A stretch of DNA of 64,000 nucleotides from Sinosporangium siamense (GTDB lineage: Bacteria; Actinomycetota; Actinomycetes; Streptosporangiales; Streptosporangiaceae), in contig NZ_BOOW01000002.1 in the NCBI RefSeq assembly GCF_016863435.1, forward strand, positions 1 to 64,000. The letters run 5' to 3'. Position numbers and translations under genes: made by a program. Positions 39,729-48,652 of the stretch are shown here, one piece after another. Within the stretch, counting starts at the first letter, position 1. Every line of letters begins with the position of its first letter. The notes beneath the pieces are model-generated. The model saw only the letters and a list, made by a program, of their open reading frames with translations, was not told the DNA's origin and searched no databases.

Positions 39729-40178
39729 CTAGTCCCAGGCCGCGGGATCCTCTGCGAGCCGACGCACGCGCGCGGGCAGAGCCCCGGTGGCGACCGACGC
39801 CAGAGTGACCTCCTCCAGAATGGCCCGCTCACTCGCACGGAGTGCGATCCACACGGTCTGCAGCGACTCGGCGGGGCCGCGGTAGCCCACATCCTCGGGG
39901 CGCTCCCCGCGCACATTGGCCAGCGGCCCGTCGACGGCCCGGATCACGTCGGCGAGGGAGATCTCATCGGCGGGGCGGGCGAGCACATAGCCGCCCTCCG
40001 GCCCGCGCTGGCCACGCACGAGGCCGGCCCGCCTCATCTGCAGCAAGATGTTCTCAAGATACTTGGGAGGCATGTCCTGCTCTTTAGCGAGCTCACCCAC
40101 TGTAGTCGGGCCTTCACCCGCAGCGGCGAGCTCGGCGGCGGCACGGAGGGCGTAGTCGACACGAGCAGAAAGGCGCAT
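39729..40178 (-). CDS. Rrf2 family transcriptional regulator
   Basis: This 149-residue winged-helix protein of the Rrf2 family starts MRLSARVDYALRAAAELAAAG, with a recognition region PPKYLENILLQMRRAGLVRGQRGPEGGYVLARP and SLADVIRAVDGPLANVRG. The three cysteines that hold a [2Fe-2S] cluster in IscR and NsrR are absent; there is no Cys at all. It therefore cannot sense through Cys-ligated iron-sulfur chemistry. The target is unknown. Confidence 0.9.
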   Translation of the reverse strand: MRLSARVDYALRAAAELAAAGEGPTTVGELAKEQDMPPKYLENILLQMRRAGLVRGQRGPEGGYVLARPADEISLADVIRAVDGPLANVRGERPEDVGYRGPAESLQTVWIALRASERAILEEVTLASVATGALPARVRRLAEDPAAWD

Positions 40179-40531
40179 GTTGTCGATTATCTCGCCTGGT
40201 GGGCACTGGTGGTGCGCAGGGTTACCAGAACGGTCGAGAGGGTACGGCAGAGCCCATTAACGATCACGCCCTCGGGGGCGTGTGGCGGCGCTCCGGAGGC
40301 CGCGAGCGCGGCCGGCGCGTTCCAGCTCGAAGTCGGGCCGGGGAAAGGATCGCGGTCGCGCACGCCACACCCTATGCTCGGCGGGGTGTCTGCTGTTGCC
40401 TCCAGGGGAGATGGACGCGGGGAGCGCCCCCGTGGCTCCCCGCGGAGCCGCTTTAACCAGGCGCTTTCACCTAGCGCTAAACTATCAATAAGCTTTATTA
40501 ATGAATAGCCCGTTAATCTGAACTCGGATAA
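40179..40531. other. Intergenic region between Rrf2 and ROK genes
   Basis: No gene is seen. The right end is AT-rich and holds the candidate ROK operator and promoter region; the left part probably carries the Rrf2 promoter. Confidence 0.45.
40487..40499. promoter_or_regulatory. ROK operator copy 1 (upstream of ROK gene 1)
   Basis: AATAAGCTTTATT, a near-palindrome, ends 32 bp before ATG 40532. Its surroundings align without gaps with the promoter of the second ROK gene (about 21 of 28 positions starting at GCTAAACTA versus GTTAAACTA). Hence it is probably the same operator type as 48596-48608. Confidence 0.5.
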
Positions 40532-41743
40532 ATGGCGGCGGGAAGCAGCGGGAACAGCATGGAGATGGAGCGACGTCCTGGCGTGCCCAGGCTGCTGAGG
40601 GAGATCAACGACAGGTCCGCTCTGGACCTGCTGCTCGCCTCGGGGCCGCTCACGCGTGGGCAGATCGGCGAGATGACGGGCCTGTCCAAGGTCACCGCAT
40701 CCCAGACGCTGGCGCGTCTGGAGGAGCGCGGCCTGGTCGAGGTGGTCGGTGAGCAGGGTGGTGGGCGCGGCCCCAACGCGGCACTCTATGCCATCGTTTC
40801 GTCTTCCGCTTATGTCGCGGGGCTAGACGTCGGTCCTGAGCTGGTGACGACCGCGATCGCCGACATCAACGGCGAGGTCGTGGCGGAGCTGACGGTCTCG
40901 CCGGGCAACCACGAGGACCCGGTGGCGGTCGTGCACAGTGCCGTGGTCAAGGCCTGCCGTTCGGCCAAGGTGGCGCTGTCGCGGCTGCGCGGCGTCGTGA
41001 TCGGCACCCCCGGTGTAGTCGACCCCCGCTCGGGTGACGTGCGGTTCTCCTTCGACCTGCCCGGATGGCACGAGGGCATTCACGAGGCCCTCGCGCGCGA
41101 CCTGCGCCGCGAGGTCCGCATCGAAAACGACGTCAATCTCGCCGCCGTCGCCGAGCGCGCCGCCGGCGTCGCGCAGGACGCCGACGACTTCGTGCTGGTG
41201 TGGGTGGGGCGCGGACTCGGTCTCGCCGTCATGCTCGGCGGGCGCCTGCATCGGGGCCGTTCGGGCAGCGCGGGCGAGATCGGCTACCTGCCCGTGCCCG
41301 GCGTGCCGCTCGCGGAGGACATCAGGTCGCTGCCCGGCCGCCTGCCCTCGCTCGCGGGTGGCCTGCAGTCGCTGGTCAGCGTCGAGGCGGTGACAGAGCT
41401 GGCGGAGACATACGGTTTCACCGGTTCGAGCAAGGCCGAGTGTGTGGCCGCGGCGGTGGACGCCGGGCCGGAGGGTGAGCCGCTCCTCGACGAGGTGGCC
41501 GCGCGGCTGGCGCTCGGTGTCGCCTCGGTGTGCGTCGTGCTGGACCCCGGCCTCGTGGTGCTCGGCGGAGAGGTGAGCAGAGCCGGGGGCAGCGCCCTGG
41601 CCACACGTGTCGAGGAGGCCGTGGCCAGGATCTGCCCGATTCGTCCTCAAGTAGTGACCAGCGCGGTGGAGGGCAATCCGGTGTTGCGGGGCGCGGTGCT
41701 GGCCGCGCTCAACCACGCCCGCGAGGAGGTCTTCGCCTCCTGA
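40532..41743 (+). CDS. ROK family transcriptional repressor 1
   Basis: This 403-residue protein has an N-terminal winged helix (LLREINDRSALDLLLASGPLTRGQIGEMTGLSKVTASQTLARLEERGLV) and a C-terminal ROK sugar-kinase-fold domain (VIGTPGVVDPRSGDVRFSFDL, RIENDVNLAAVAERAAG, GSAGEIGYLPVPG). The zinc motif CXCGXXGCXE of ROK kinases is missing, which suggests a pure sensor-regulator. It is strongly similar to the second ROK protein at 48653. ATG 40532 is used; in-frame ATGs at 40559 and 40565 are possible. The stand-alone condensation gene follows in the same direction 250 bp later. Confidence 0.92.
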   Translation: MAAGSSGNSMEMERRPGVPRLLREINDRSALDLLLASGPLTRGQIGEMTGLSKVTASQTLARLEERGLVEVVGEQGGGRGPNAALYAIVSSSAYVAGLDVGPELVTTAIADINGEVVAELTVSPGNHEDPVAVVHSAVVKACRSAKVALSRLRGVVIGTPGVVDPRSGDVRFSFDLPGWHEGIHEALARDLRREVRIENDVNLAAVAERAAGVAQDADDFVLVWVGRGLGLAVMLGGRLHRGRSGSAGEIGYLPVPGVPLAEDIRSLPGRLPSLAGGLQSLVSVEAVTELAETYGFTGSSKAECVAAAVDAGPEGEPLLDEVAARLALGVASVCVVLDPGLVVLGGEVSRAGGSALATRVEEAVARICPIRPQVVTSAVEGNPVLRGAVLAALNHAREEVFAS

Positions 41744-41907
41744 CGGAGGCGCCGAGTGAGCCGGCGGGCGGTTTGGGAGGCCGATGTCCCCCCAAGTCAC
41801 CCCCCGGACAAGCTCGGTGGTGTCGCCAAGATCACTGTGGCGTTCGCCGAGTTGGAGCCCCACCCATCTTGTGCCTGCCCGGCCAGCCTGTGTACTATCG
41901 GCGCCAA

Positions 41908-41931
41908 TTGACAGGAAACTTTCCTTACTAT
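41908..41931 (+). promoter_or_regulatory. Promoter with ROK operator copy 2 (condensation gene)
   Basis: TTGACA (41908-41913) overlaps the perfect 13-bp palindrome AGGAAACTTTCCT (41913-41925), followed directly by TACTAT. The palindrome has the same GAAA-C-TTTC core as the site before ROK gene 2. A repressor bound there would cover the promoter spacer. It lies about 70 bp upstream of ATG 41995. Confidence 0.55.
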
Positions 41932-41994
41932 GTGCCGGGCAGGCGGGCGCACGACGTGGTGCGCCTATCGTCTTCGACGAGAAAAGACCACGTC

Positions 41995-43347
41995 ATGTCG
42001 AACTCGTTCGTAGATTCGTTTGTGCGTGAGTTGCCACTTTCGCACGGCCAGGAACGGATCTGGCTACACCACCAAGTGACCCCGGCCGGAGCTCTCCACG
42101 CCCGTGCCGCCTACAACATGGTCGTCGCCGAGCAGCTCAGCGGCCCCCTCGACATCCCCGCGCTGCGCCGCGCCCTGGACGAGATCGTGGCCAGGCACGA
42201 GATCCTCCGTACGGTGTTCACCACATCGGCCGGGCGCCCCGTCCAGCGGGTGCGCGCGAGGGGGACGGCGGCGCTGGAGGTGCTCGACCTCGGCCAGGAG
42301 CCCGGCACCAGGGTGCGGGAGGTGGTCGAGGAGCGCGCGAACCGCGTGTTCGATCTCACCTCGGGGCCACTGTTCCGGGCCACCCTGCTCCGCCTCGCCG
42401 AGCGCGAACATGTGCTCTGCCTGGTGATGCACCACATCGTGGGGGACGCCTGGTCGCTCTCCCGGGTGCTGCTGGGCGAGCTCGCCGCGCTCTATGCGGC
42501 CTTCGCCGCCGGCCTGCCCTCCCCGCTGCCTCCGCTCACCCGGCAATACGGGGACTACGTACGGCTGCGCCGTGCCGAGCGTATCCCGGGCGAGCAGCTC
42601 GCCTACTGGGCCAAAACCCTCGCGGGGGTGCCGTCACTCGATATGTCGGCCGATCCGCCGTCCCGTGCCGTACCGCGCAGCACGAGCGGCCTGGTGATCC
42701 ACTGCTCGCCCGGAGAACTCCACGAGTGTGTGGCCCTGCTCGCCAGGCGTATACGCTGCACGCCGTTCATGCTCTACATGGCGGCTTATGCCGTACTGCT
42801 CTCGCGTTACACCGGTCAGCAGGACTTCTGTGTCGGCACCTCGGTCGCGGGGCGTGCCGAGGAGGAGTTCGAGCCGCTGATCGGCATGTTCGTGAACACG
42901 CTGGCGCTGCGTGCCGACCTGTCCGGCGATCCGCCTTTCCTGGAGTTCCTCCGCAGGGTGCGGCGGGTCGCGCTCGGCGGGTTCGCGCACGCGGAGGTGC
43001 CCTACGAGCTGGTGGACGCCGTCTTGCAGGAGGAACGCGGTGGAAAGCCGCTGATCTCCACGATGTTCCTCTTCAACGGCCCTCCGGCGCCGGGTCTCAG
43101 CTTCGGCGGCCTGGAGACCAGCCCGGTGATCTCCGGGCTCGCGCCGGCGACCTTCGACCTCACGCTTGAGGTGATGAGGTTGCAGGGGCATCTGCGGATC
43201 ATGTTCACCTACGACGCGGAGGTGGTGTCGCGGGTGGCGGTCAAACGGATGGCGTCACATCTGGAACGCCTGCTCTGGTCGGTGATCGCCGACCCCGAGG
43301 CCCGCGTGTCCCGGCTCACCATGCTCCCGCAGTGGGATTTCTGGTGA
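41995..43347 (+). CDS. Stand-alone NRPS condensation domain protein
   Basis: This 450-residue free condensation domain has the motifs LPLSHGQERIWLHHQ (C1), ARHEILRTVF (C2), MHHIVGDAWS (C3, H146-H147...D151), the C4 region GTSVAGR and IGMFVNTLALR (C5). The last C3 Gly is Ala (HHIVGDA), while the catalytic second His and the Asp are kept. It resembles LCL-type domains. No A or carrier domain is attached, so it must act in trans on carrier-bound intermediates, perhaps from the cluster 8 kb to the right. There is no clear ribosome binding site before the ATG (GAGAAAAGA only). Confidence 0.88.
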   Translation: MSNSFVDSFVRELPLSHGQERIWLHHQVTPAGALHARAAYNMVVAEQLSGPLDIPALRRALDEIVARHEILRTVFTTSAGRPVQRVRARGTAALEVLDLGQEPGTRVREVVEERANRVFDLTSGPLFRATLLRLAEREHVLCLVMHHIVGDAWSLSRVLLGELAALYAAFAAGLPSPLPPLTRQYGDYVRLRRAERIPGEQLAYWAKTLAGVPSLDMSADPPSRAVPRSTSGLVIHCSPGELHECVALLARRIRCTPFMLYMAAYAVLLSRYTGQQDFCVGTSVAGRAEEEFEPLIGMFVNTLALRADLSGDPPFLEFLRRVRRVALGGFAHAEVPYELVDAVLQEERGGKPLISTMFLFNGPPAPGLSFGGLETSPVISGLAPATFDLTLEVMRLQGHLRIMFTYDAEVVSRVAVKRMASHLERLLWSVIADPEARVSRLTMLPQWDFW

Positions 43348-43511
43348 CTCCCGTGCGCTGCTAGGGCGGCGCCTGCCGGGCCGTCGGGGGCCGCTCTACA
43401 CGATGGTGTCCCATGCGGCCGCACCCTGTGGTGAGTGCCCTGGCCCGCGCCCGCGGGCAATACACCCTTGCTGCCCGGTGGCGTGGCCGCCGGCTCCGCC
43501 GGAAGCGGCGC

Positions 43512-43557
43512 GGAGGACAGTGGCGGAGGACAGTGGCGGAGGACAGTGGCGGATGAC
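43512..43557. repeat. 13-bp tandem repeat, three exact copies plus a partial
   Basis: GGAGGACAGTGGC is repeated exactly at 43512, 43525 and 43538, with a partial diverged fourth unit (GGATGAC). It lies between the condensation gene and the terminator, so it is non-coding. Confidence 0.9.
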
Positions 43558-43559
43558 AT

Positions 43560-43595
43560 GAGGAAGGCCCCCGTCGCGCGCCGGGGGCCTTCCTC
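43560..43595. terminator. Bidirectional terminator
   Basis: A perfect 14-bp stem (GAGGAAGGCCCCCG / CGGGGGCCTTCCTC) with an 8-nt loop lies between the convergent condensation and hexosaminidase genes. Confidence 0.8.
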
Positions 43596-43626
43596 AGTGC
43601 CTGTTCATCGGGGTCGCCGATGTCGC

Positions 43627-45081
43627 CTAAACGTTGAGTAGCTCGGCGGCGGCTTGGGCGTTGGCCCTGGCTGCGCCGTAGGTCGCGATGTAGGCCGCGG
43701 CCTCGGGCCGCCAGATCGGCAGGCCCATCTCCACGACCGTCGCGTCGGACCTGGCCGCGAGCAGCCCGGTCACCAGTTCCCGGCTCTCGGGGTACCGGTG
43801 CGCGTCCTTCACCACGATGATCAGCGACCGGCCCACGGCACGCTCAAGCAGGACCCTGCGGTCCACCTCGGCCGGCTTGACCCGGATGATCTCCGCCTGC
43901 GGGAGCCACGGGGAGAAGCCCCACGGCACGTCGCCGACCGCGATCGTGGGAGGTGTGTCGAGCTCGACCACGAGCGGCTCCACCAGCGGCCGGGTCGCGC
44001 CGGTGAGGCTGACCGCCCGGCGGGCGGCGTCGAGACCGATGATGGTCTCCTCCGCGGCCTCGCGCTGCGACTCGCCGAACCACGCGCGCAGCTTCGCGGT
44101 GTGCTCGGCGGCCTCCTCCAGCCGCGACAGCGGCAGCCTGCCCTCGTTCACGGCGTCGACGACGGCCGCGATGACCTCCCGCACCTCCTGCTCGGTCGGC
44201 AGCGGGCCCAGGCACAGCAGGTCGGAACCCGCCGCGAGGGACAGTGCCGCGCCGCCGCCGAGACCCACGCTCTTGGTGATGGCGTGCATGTCGAGGGCGT
44301 CGGTGATGATCACACCGTCGTAGCCGAGCTCACCCCTGAGGAGCTCGGTCAGCGCGGAGTGGGAGAGGGTCGCCGGCGCCTCGCCCGTGACGACGGGCAC
44401 CCGGACGTGGGCGGTCATGATCGACTTGGTGCCGGCCTCGATCGCGGCGCGGAACGGCGCGAGCTCGCGGGCGTGCAGCGTGGCGAGGTCCACGTCGACG
44501 ACAGGGATCTCCAGATGGGAGTCCTGCTGGGTCGCACCGTGGCCGGGGAAGTGCTTGACGCAGGCCGCGACGCCCACCTCCTGCAGGCCGTGGACGGCTG
44601 CGACGGTGTGCCTTGCGACTAGGTCGGGCTCGTTGCCGAAGGCCCGGGTGCCGATCACCGGGTTGTCGTCGGCACTGTTGACGTCGGCGCTCGGCGCCAT
44701 GTCGAGGTTGACTCCGCAGCGCACCAGGTCGTCGCCGATCGAACGGTAGACCCTGCGGGTCAGTTCGACGTCGTCGACCGCTCCGAGCGCGGCGTTGCCC
44801 GGGTAGGGACTGCCGATGTGATAGGCGAGCCGGGTGACGTCGCCGCCCTCCTCGTCGAGGGAGACGACGAGTTCGCCGGACTCCCGCAGACGTCCGGTGA
44901 GCGCGGCAAGCTGACCGGAGTCCTCCACGTTGAAGCCGAAGAGGGTGACGCCACCGAGGCCGTTCTCAAGGTCCCGCAGGACCCAGTCGGGTGCGGTGGT
45001 TCCTTGGAAGGCCACGAGCAGGGTGCCGGCCACGAGACGATGCAGGCTGCGATCGCCGGGACTCGGGTGAAACTCAGCCAT
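43627..45081 (-). CDS. Glycoside hydrolase family 3 beta-N-acetylhexosaminidase
   Basis: This 484-residue GH3 enzyme has the NagZ-type motif KHFPGHGATQQDSH (His/Asp general acid-base dyad) near residue 175 and the nucleophile Asp in GVIITDALDMHAI near 260. EEGGDVTRL and DMAPSADVNS are also family features. There is no signal peptide, so it is cytoplasmic. It probably releases GlcNAc from imported chitobiose-like or muropeptide sugars. It is the last gene of the leftward ABC operon, 150 bp after the second permease. Confidence 0.9.
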   Translation of the reverse strand: MAEFHPSPGDRSLHRLVAGTLLVAFQGTTAPDWVLRDLENGLGGVTLFGFNVEDSGQLAALTGRLRESGELVVSLDEEGGDVTRLAYHIGSPYPGNAALGAVDDVELTRRVYRSIGDDLVRCGVNLDMAPSADVNSADDNPVIGTRAFGNEPDLVARHTVAAVHGLQEVGVAACVKHFPGHGATQQDSHLEIPVVDVDLATLHARELAPFRAAIEAGTKSIMTAHVRVPVVTGEAPATLSHSALTELLRGELGYDGVIITDALDMHAITKSVGLGGGAALSLAAGSDLLCLGPLPTEQEVREVIAAVVDAVNEGRLPLSRLEEAAEHTAKLRAWFGESQREAAEETIIGLDAARRAVSLTGATRPLVEPLVVELDTPPTIAVGDVPWGFSPWLPQAEIIRVKPAEVDRRVLLERAVGRSLIIVVKDAHRYPESRELVTGLLAARSDATVVEMGLPIWRPEAAAYIATYGAARANAQAAAELLNV

Positions 45082-45233
45082 GGCTCCTCGCCTGGGGTAG
45101 TTGGGTTGTCAGGGATTTCACCGGCACGGCCCGCCGTCCGTCGTGGTCGGCGGCGCGAGCCGTACCCCCGCTGGTGGGCAGGGTCTGTACGGCCCACGCC
45201 TCGTGGGCGGGAGCCGTACTGCGGCTGGGTGGG

Positions 45234-46085
45234 TCAGCCCTTGACGGCGCCGGCGACGAGGCCGGACACCATGCGGCGCTGGACCATCAGGAAGAACAGG
45301 ACGACCGGGATCGTCATCAGGGTCGAAGAGGCCATGATGGCGCCCCAGTCGGTTCCCCTCTGGCCGAAGAAGAAGCGCAGTGCCACGGGCATCGTGTAGC
45401 CCGAGGACTCGGGCATCAACGTCAACGCGAAGATCAGCTCGTTCCACGCGGTGATGAAGGAGAAGATGCTGGTGGCGACCAGCCCGGGGGCGACCAGGGG
45501 GAACAGCACCTTCCAGAAGGTGCGGAACCTGCTCGCGCCGTCGATCCACGCGGCCTCCTCCAGTTCCTTGGGCACGGCGGCCACGAAGGTGCGCAGCATC
45601 CAGATGCCGAAGGGCAGGGTGAGCGCGACGTTGACCACGACCAGACCGAGAAGCTGGCCATAGAGACCGGCACCCCTGATCATGAGGAACAGCGAGATCA
45701 GCAGGGCCTCGGCCGGCACCATCTGCATGATGAGCAGCACGATCATCAGCGGCGTGCGCCCCTTGAACCGGAACCGCGACACCGCCGTGGCCGCGAGCAG
45801 GGCGACCACCGAGCCGATCAGCACGGTGCCGAGCGCCACGAACACGCTGTTGCCCATGTACACCCAGATCGAGTTGCCCGCCACACCGTCGGTGAAGACC
45901 TGCGTGACGTGCTCGAGGGTGGGCTGCCTGGGGAACAGGATGAAGTCGGTGGTGAAGATCTCGTCGTTCGGCTTGAAGGCCGTCGCGACCATCCAGTACA
46001 CGGGGAAGACCGCGAACAGGAAGACGACGATGGCTGTGCCGTTCAGCGCGATCGAGCCAAGGCGCTTGCGTGTGGTGGGTTTCAT
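45234..46085 (-). CDS. Carbohydrate ABC transporter permease (MalG type)
   Basis: This 283-residue inner-membrane permease has about six helices and the EAA loop EEAAWIDGASRFRTFWKVLFPLVAPGL that docks to the ATPase. ATG 46085 overlaps the stop of the first permease (ATGA). It belongs to an amino-sugar uptake system. No ATP-binding gene is present here; actinobacteria often use a shared ATPase such as MsiK encoded elsewhere. Confidence 0.92.
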   Translation of the reverse strand: MKPTTRKRLGSIALNGTAIVVFLFAVFPVYWMVATAFKPNDEIFTTDFILFPRQPTLEHVTQVFTDGVAGNSIWVYMGNSVFVALGTVLIGSVVALLAATAVSRFRFKGRTPLMIVLLIMQMVPAEALLISLFLMIRGAGLYGQLLGLVVVNVALTLPFGIWMLRTFVAAVPKELEEAAWIDGASRFRTFWKVLFPLVAPGLVATSIFSFITAWNELIFALTLMPESSGYTMPVALRFFFGQRGTDWGAIMASSTLMTIPVVLFFLMVQRRMVSGLVAGAVKG

Positions 46086-47098
46086 TTGATGTCGCCCTCC
46101 GTCCTGACCATCTGGCGGACGTGGATGAACGTGATGACGAGCAGGATCAACGTCAGCACGACCGCGATCGCCGCACCCGTGCCCATCTTGGGCGGGGGAT
46201 TGAACGCCTCGCTCCACGCGAACAGGGAGAGGTTGTAAGCCTCCCGGTTCGTCGGTCCGGCCAGGATGAGAAGCTGGGCCAGCACCTTGAAGTCCCAGAT
46301 GATCGACAAGATCGTCAAGACCGCGAAGACCGGCTTGAGCAGGGGGAAGGTGACCTTCCTGAAGGTGTGCCACGGGGTCGAGCCGTCGACCCGCGCCGCC
46401 TCGTAAAGCTCACTGGGGATGCTCTTGAGGCCGGCCAGCACCGAGACCGCGATGAAGGGGAAGGACGCCCACAACACGCAGAGGATCAGGATCATGTAGA
46501 TGCTGACGGGATCGTTGAGCCATGGTTGCCCGGTCCAGTCGGCCCGGCCGAACAGCGCGTTCGACAGGCCGTCGGGCACCAGATTCAACGCCCAGTTGAT
46601 GATGCCCGCGTCGGCGTCGAAGAGCCAGCGCCAGATGATCGCGGCGGAGACCGGGGGAACAGCCCAAGCCGCCATCAGACCGACGATCAGGACCTTGGAC
46701 ATCACCTTGCCCAGCTTCTGCAGGAGCAGACCCACAGCCGTGCCGAGCACGAGCGTGAGGGTCACGGTGACGGCCGCGAACACCACGGTGTTGCGGAGCG
46801 AGGTCCAGAAAAGATCGTTTTCGAAGATCCTCTGGTAGTTGTCGAAGCCCACCCACTCGGCGGGGCGCGTGCCGCGAACCTGCGGCAGCCCCAGCTTTTG
46901 GAAGGACATGAAGACGACCTGGACCAGCGGCCACAACAACAGGCCCGCGATCACCAGGATACCGGGCAGCAGTAGGGCGTACGGAATGAGCCACGGCGGC
47001 ATGCCGCTGCCCTTCTGACGCCCGTGAGGGGTGCGGTGCCGCGCAGGGGCGGAGGGCTTGCCGCCTCCGCCCCGCGCGATTGTCGGTGATTGGGTCAT
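46082..47098 (-). CDS. Carbohydrate ABC transporter permease (MalF type)
   Basis: This 338-residue permease has a Ser/Gly/Lys-rich cytoplasmic start, six or more helices and the EAA motif YEAARVDGSTPWHTFRKVTFPLLKP. It pairs with the downstream MalG-type subunit by a 4-nt overlap and follows the solute-binding protein gene by 2 bp. The substrate is predicted from context to be a GlcNAc-containing oligosaccharide. Confidence 0.92.
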   Translation of the reverse strand: MTQSPTIARGGGGKPSAPARHRTPHGRQKGSGMPPWLIPYALLLPGILVIAGLLLWPLVQVVFMSFQKLGLPQVRGTRPAEWVGFDNYQRIFENDLFWTSLRNTVVFAAVTVTLTLVLGTAVGLLLQKLGKVMSKVLIVGLMAAWAVPPVSAAIIWRWLFDADAGIINWALNLVPDGLSNALFGRADWTGQPWLNDPVSIYMILILCVLWASFPFIAVSVLAGLKSIPSELYEAARVDGSTPWHTFRKVTFPLLKPVFAVLTILSIIWDFKVLAQLLILAGPTNREAYNLSLFAWSEAFNPPPKMGTGAAIAVVLTLILLVITFIHVRQMVRTEGDIK

Positions 47099-47100
47099 GA

Positions 47101-48438
47101 CTACTGGTTAAGGATCTCTTCGATTTCCTTGTTGGCGTCGGCGAGGGCGGTGTCGACGTCCTTCTTGCCCTCGATCACCGCGCGCCCGGCATTCTGGAGC
47201 ACGGCCTTGGTCTCGTTGGCCTCGGTCCAGTTGGAGTCGGCGGGGAACGCCTTCGCCTGAGCGAAGCTCTTGGCGAAGACCTCCTGCTTGGGGTCGCTCT
47301 CAAGCTTGGCCAGTTCGTCGGCGTAGACCGGGAGGAAGCCGCCCTCCAAGGCGTACTTCGTGCCCCACTCCTTGCCGCCGGCGAGCTTCAAGTACTCAGC
47401 GGCCAGCGCCTCGTTCTTGGTGTCGTTCCACATCGCGATGTCGTTGCCGCCGAGGAAGCTCGGAGCCGGACCGCTGCCGTCCTTCTTCGGGAGGGAGAAG
47501 AAGGCGAGGTTGTCCTCCTTCACCTTGCCCTTGCTCTCCTCCTTGATGGTGGCGATGTCCCACGCGGCGGTGAGGTACATGCCGACCTTGCTGTTGGAGA
47601 AGCGGACGCGGATGTCGGTGGTGTTCTGCCCGAGGCGGGACTTGCTGGACACGCCGTGCTTGGCGACGAGGTCCGTGTAGAACTGGAAGCCTTCCTTGAA
47701 GGCGGGCTCGGTCACCTTGCCGACCCACTTGCCGCCCTCGGAGACCGCGTAGTCGCCGCCGAGGGACCACGCCAGCGAGCCGAGCAGGTGGTTGGCGTCG
47801 GTGCCGCCGTTGAAGGCGAAGCCGTCGACGTCCTTGCCCTTCTTGTCCTGGATCTTCTTGGCGGCCGCGATCAGCTCGTCCCAGGTCTTGGGCACTGCGA
47901 TCTTGAGCTCGTCGAACCAGTCCTTGCGGTAGAGGACCGCGCGGGTGCCGCCGCCCCACGGAACGGCATAGATCTCGCCGTCGATGGTCTCCAGGCCACG
48001 GAGGTTCTCCGGGATCTGGCTGAGGTCGGGGCTGGCCTTGAAGACGTCGGTGATCGGCTTCAGGGCGTCCTGGCTCTGCCAGATCGGGACCTGGTCGTTG
48101 CCGATCTCGGTGACGTCCGGTCCGGCGCCACCTGCCGCCGCGGCGGTGAACTTGTCGTTCACTGCGGGCCACGGGATCCACTCGACCTTGACGCTGGCGC
48201 CGGTCACTTCTTTGAACTTGGCGTCCAGCTCAGTCTGATATTTCTGCACAACGTCATTGGGGTCGCCAAGACGCCAGACGGTCAGGGTCTGACCAGCGAA
48301 ATTGGGGCCACCTGCAGACTGGGAGGCACCGGTGTTCGGCGACTCCTGCGCGGTGGGTTCACTGCTGCCACAGGCGGCGAGGCCCAGGGCCAAGGCGGCG
48401 GTCGTGGCCGTAGTGGCCGCGATCTTCGCAATCCTCAC
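47101..48438 (-). CDS. Extracellular sugar-binding lipoprotein of ABC transporter
   Basis: This 445-residue family 1 solute-binding protein has the signal MRIAKIAATTATTAALALG and lipobox LAACGSS, so it is anchored at the outer face of the membrane. Body motifs such as GPDVTEIGNDQVPIWQSQDALKPI and AVPWGGGTRAVLYRKDWFDEL are typical of oligosaccharide binders. It is first in the leftward operon and divergent from ROK gene 2, whose operator lies between them. Confidence 0.92.
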   Translation of the reverse strand: MRIAKIAATTATTAALALGLAACGSSEPTAQESPNTGASQSAGGPNFAGQTLTVWRLGDPNDVVQKYQTELDAKFKEVTGASVKVEWIPWPAVNDKFTAAAAGGAGPDVTEIGNDQVPIWQSQDALKPITDVFKASPDLSQIPENLRGLETIDGEIYAVPWGGGTRAVLYRKDWFDELKIAVPKTWDELIAAAKKIQDKKGKDVDGFAFNGGTDANHLLGSLAWSLGGDYAVSEGGKWVGKVTEPAFKEGFQFYTDLVAKHGVSSKSRLGQNTTDIRVRFSNSKVGMYLTAAWDIATIKEESKGKVKEDNLAFFSLPKKDGSGPAPSFLGGNDIAMWNDTKNEALAAEYLKLAGGKEWGTKYALEGGFLPVYADELAKLESDPKQEVFAKSFAQAKAFPADSNWTEANETKAVLQNAGRAVIEGKKDVDTALADANKEIEEILNQ

Positions 48439-48595
48439 TTTTGGGTTCTCCCTTCCCGGCTAACGCGTCGGGGTTGCGCTCAACGGGGTGTCGGGCATGC
48501 CGCTCACCTGGTCGAAGATGCCGCCCGGGTAGGGCGGCGGGGGGTCGTCCCGAGGCTTGATCGCTTGCCTGCGAGTTGACTACCGTTAAACTAAC

Positions 48596-48608
48596 AAGAA
48601 ACTTTCTT
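48596..48608. promoter_or_regulatory. ROK operator copy 3 (between ROK gene 2 and the ABC operon)
   Basis: AAGAAACTTTCTT is a perfect palindrome (AAGAAA-C-TTTCTT) in the 214-bp divergent promoter region. TTGACT at 48576-48581 could be a -35 for the ROK gene. The position allows joint control of the regulator and the transport operon. Confidence 0.6.
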
Positions 48609-48652
48609 AAAAGAAACGCCTGTTAGCTGATCGTGACGAGAGAGGGGCCAAT

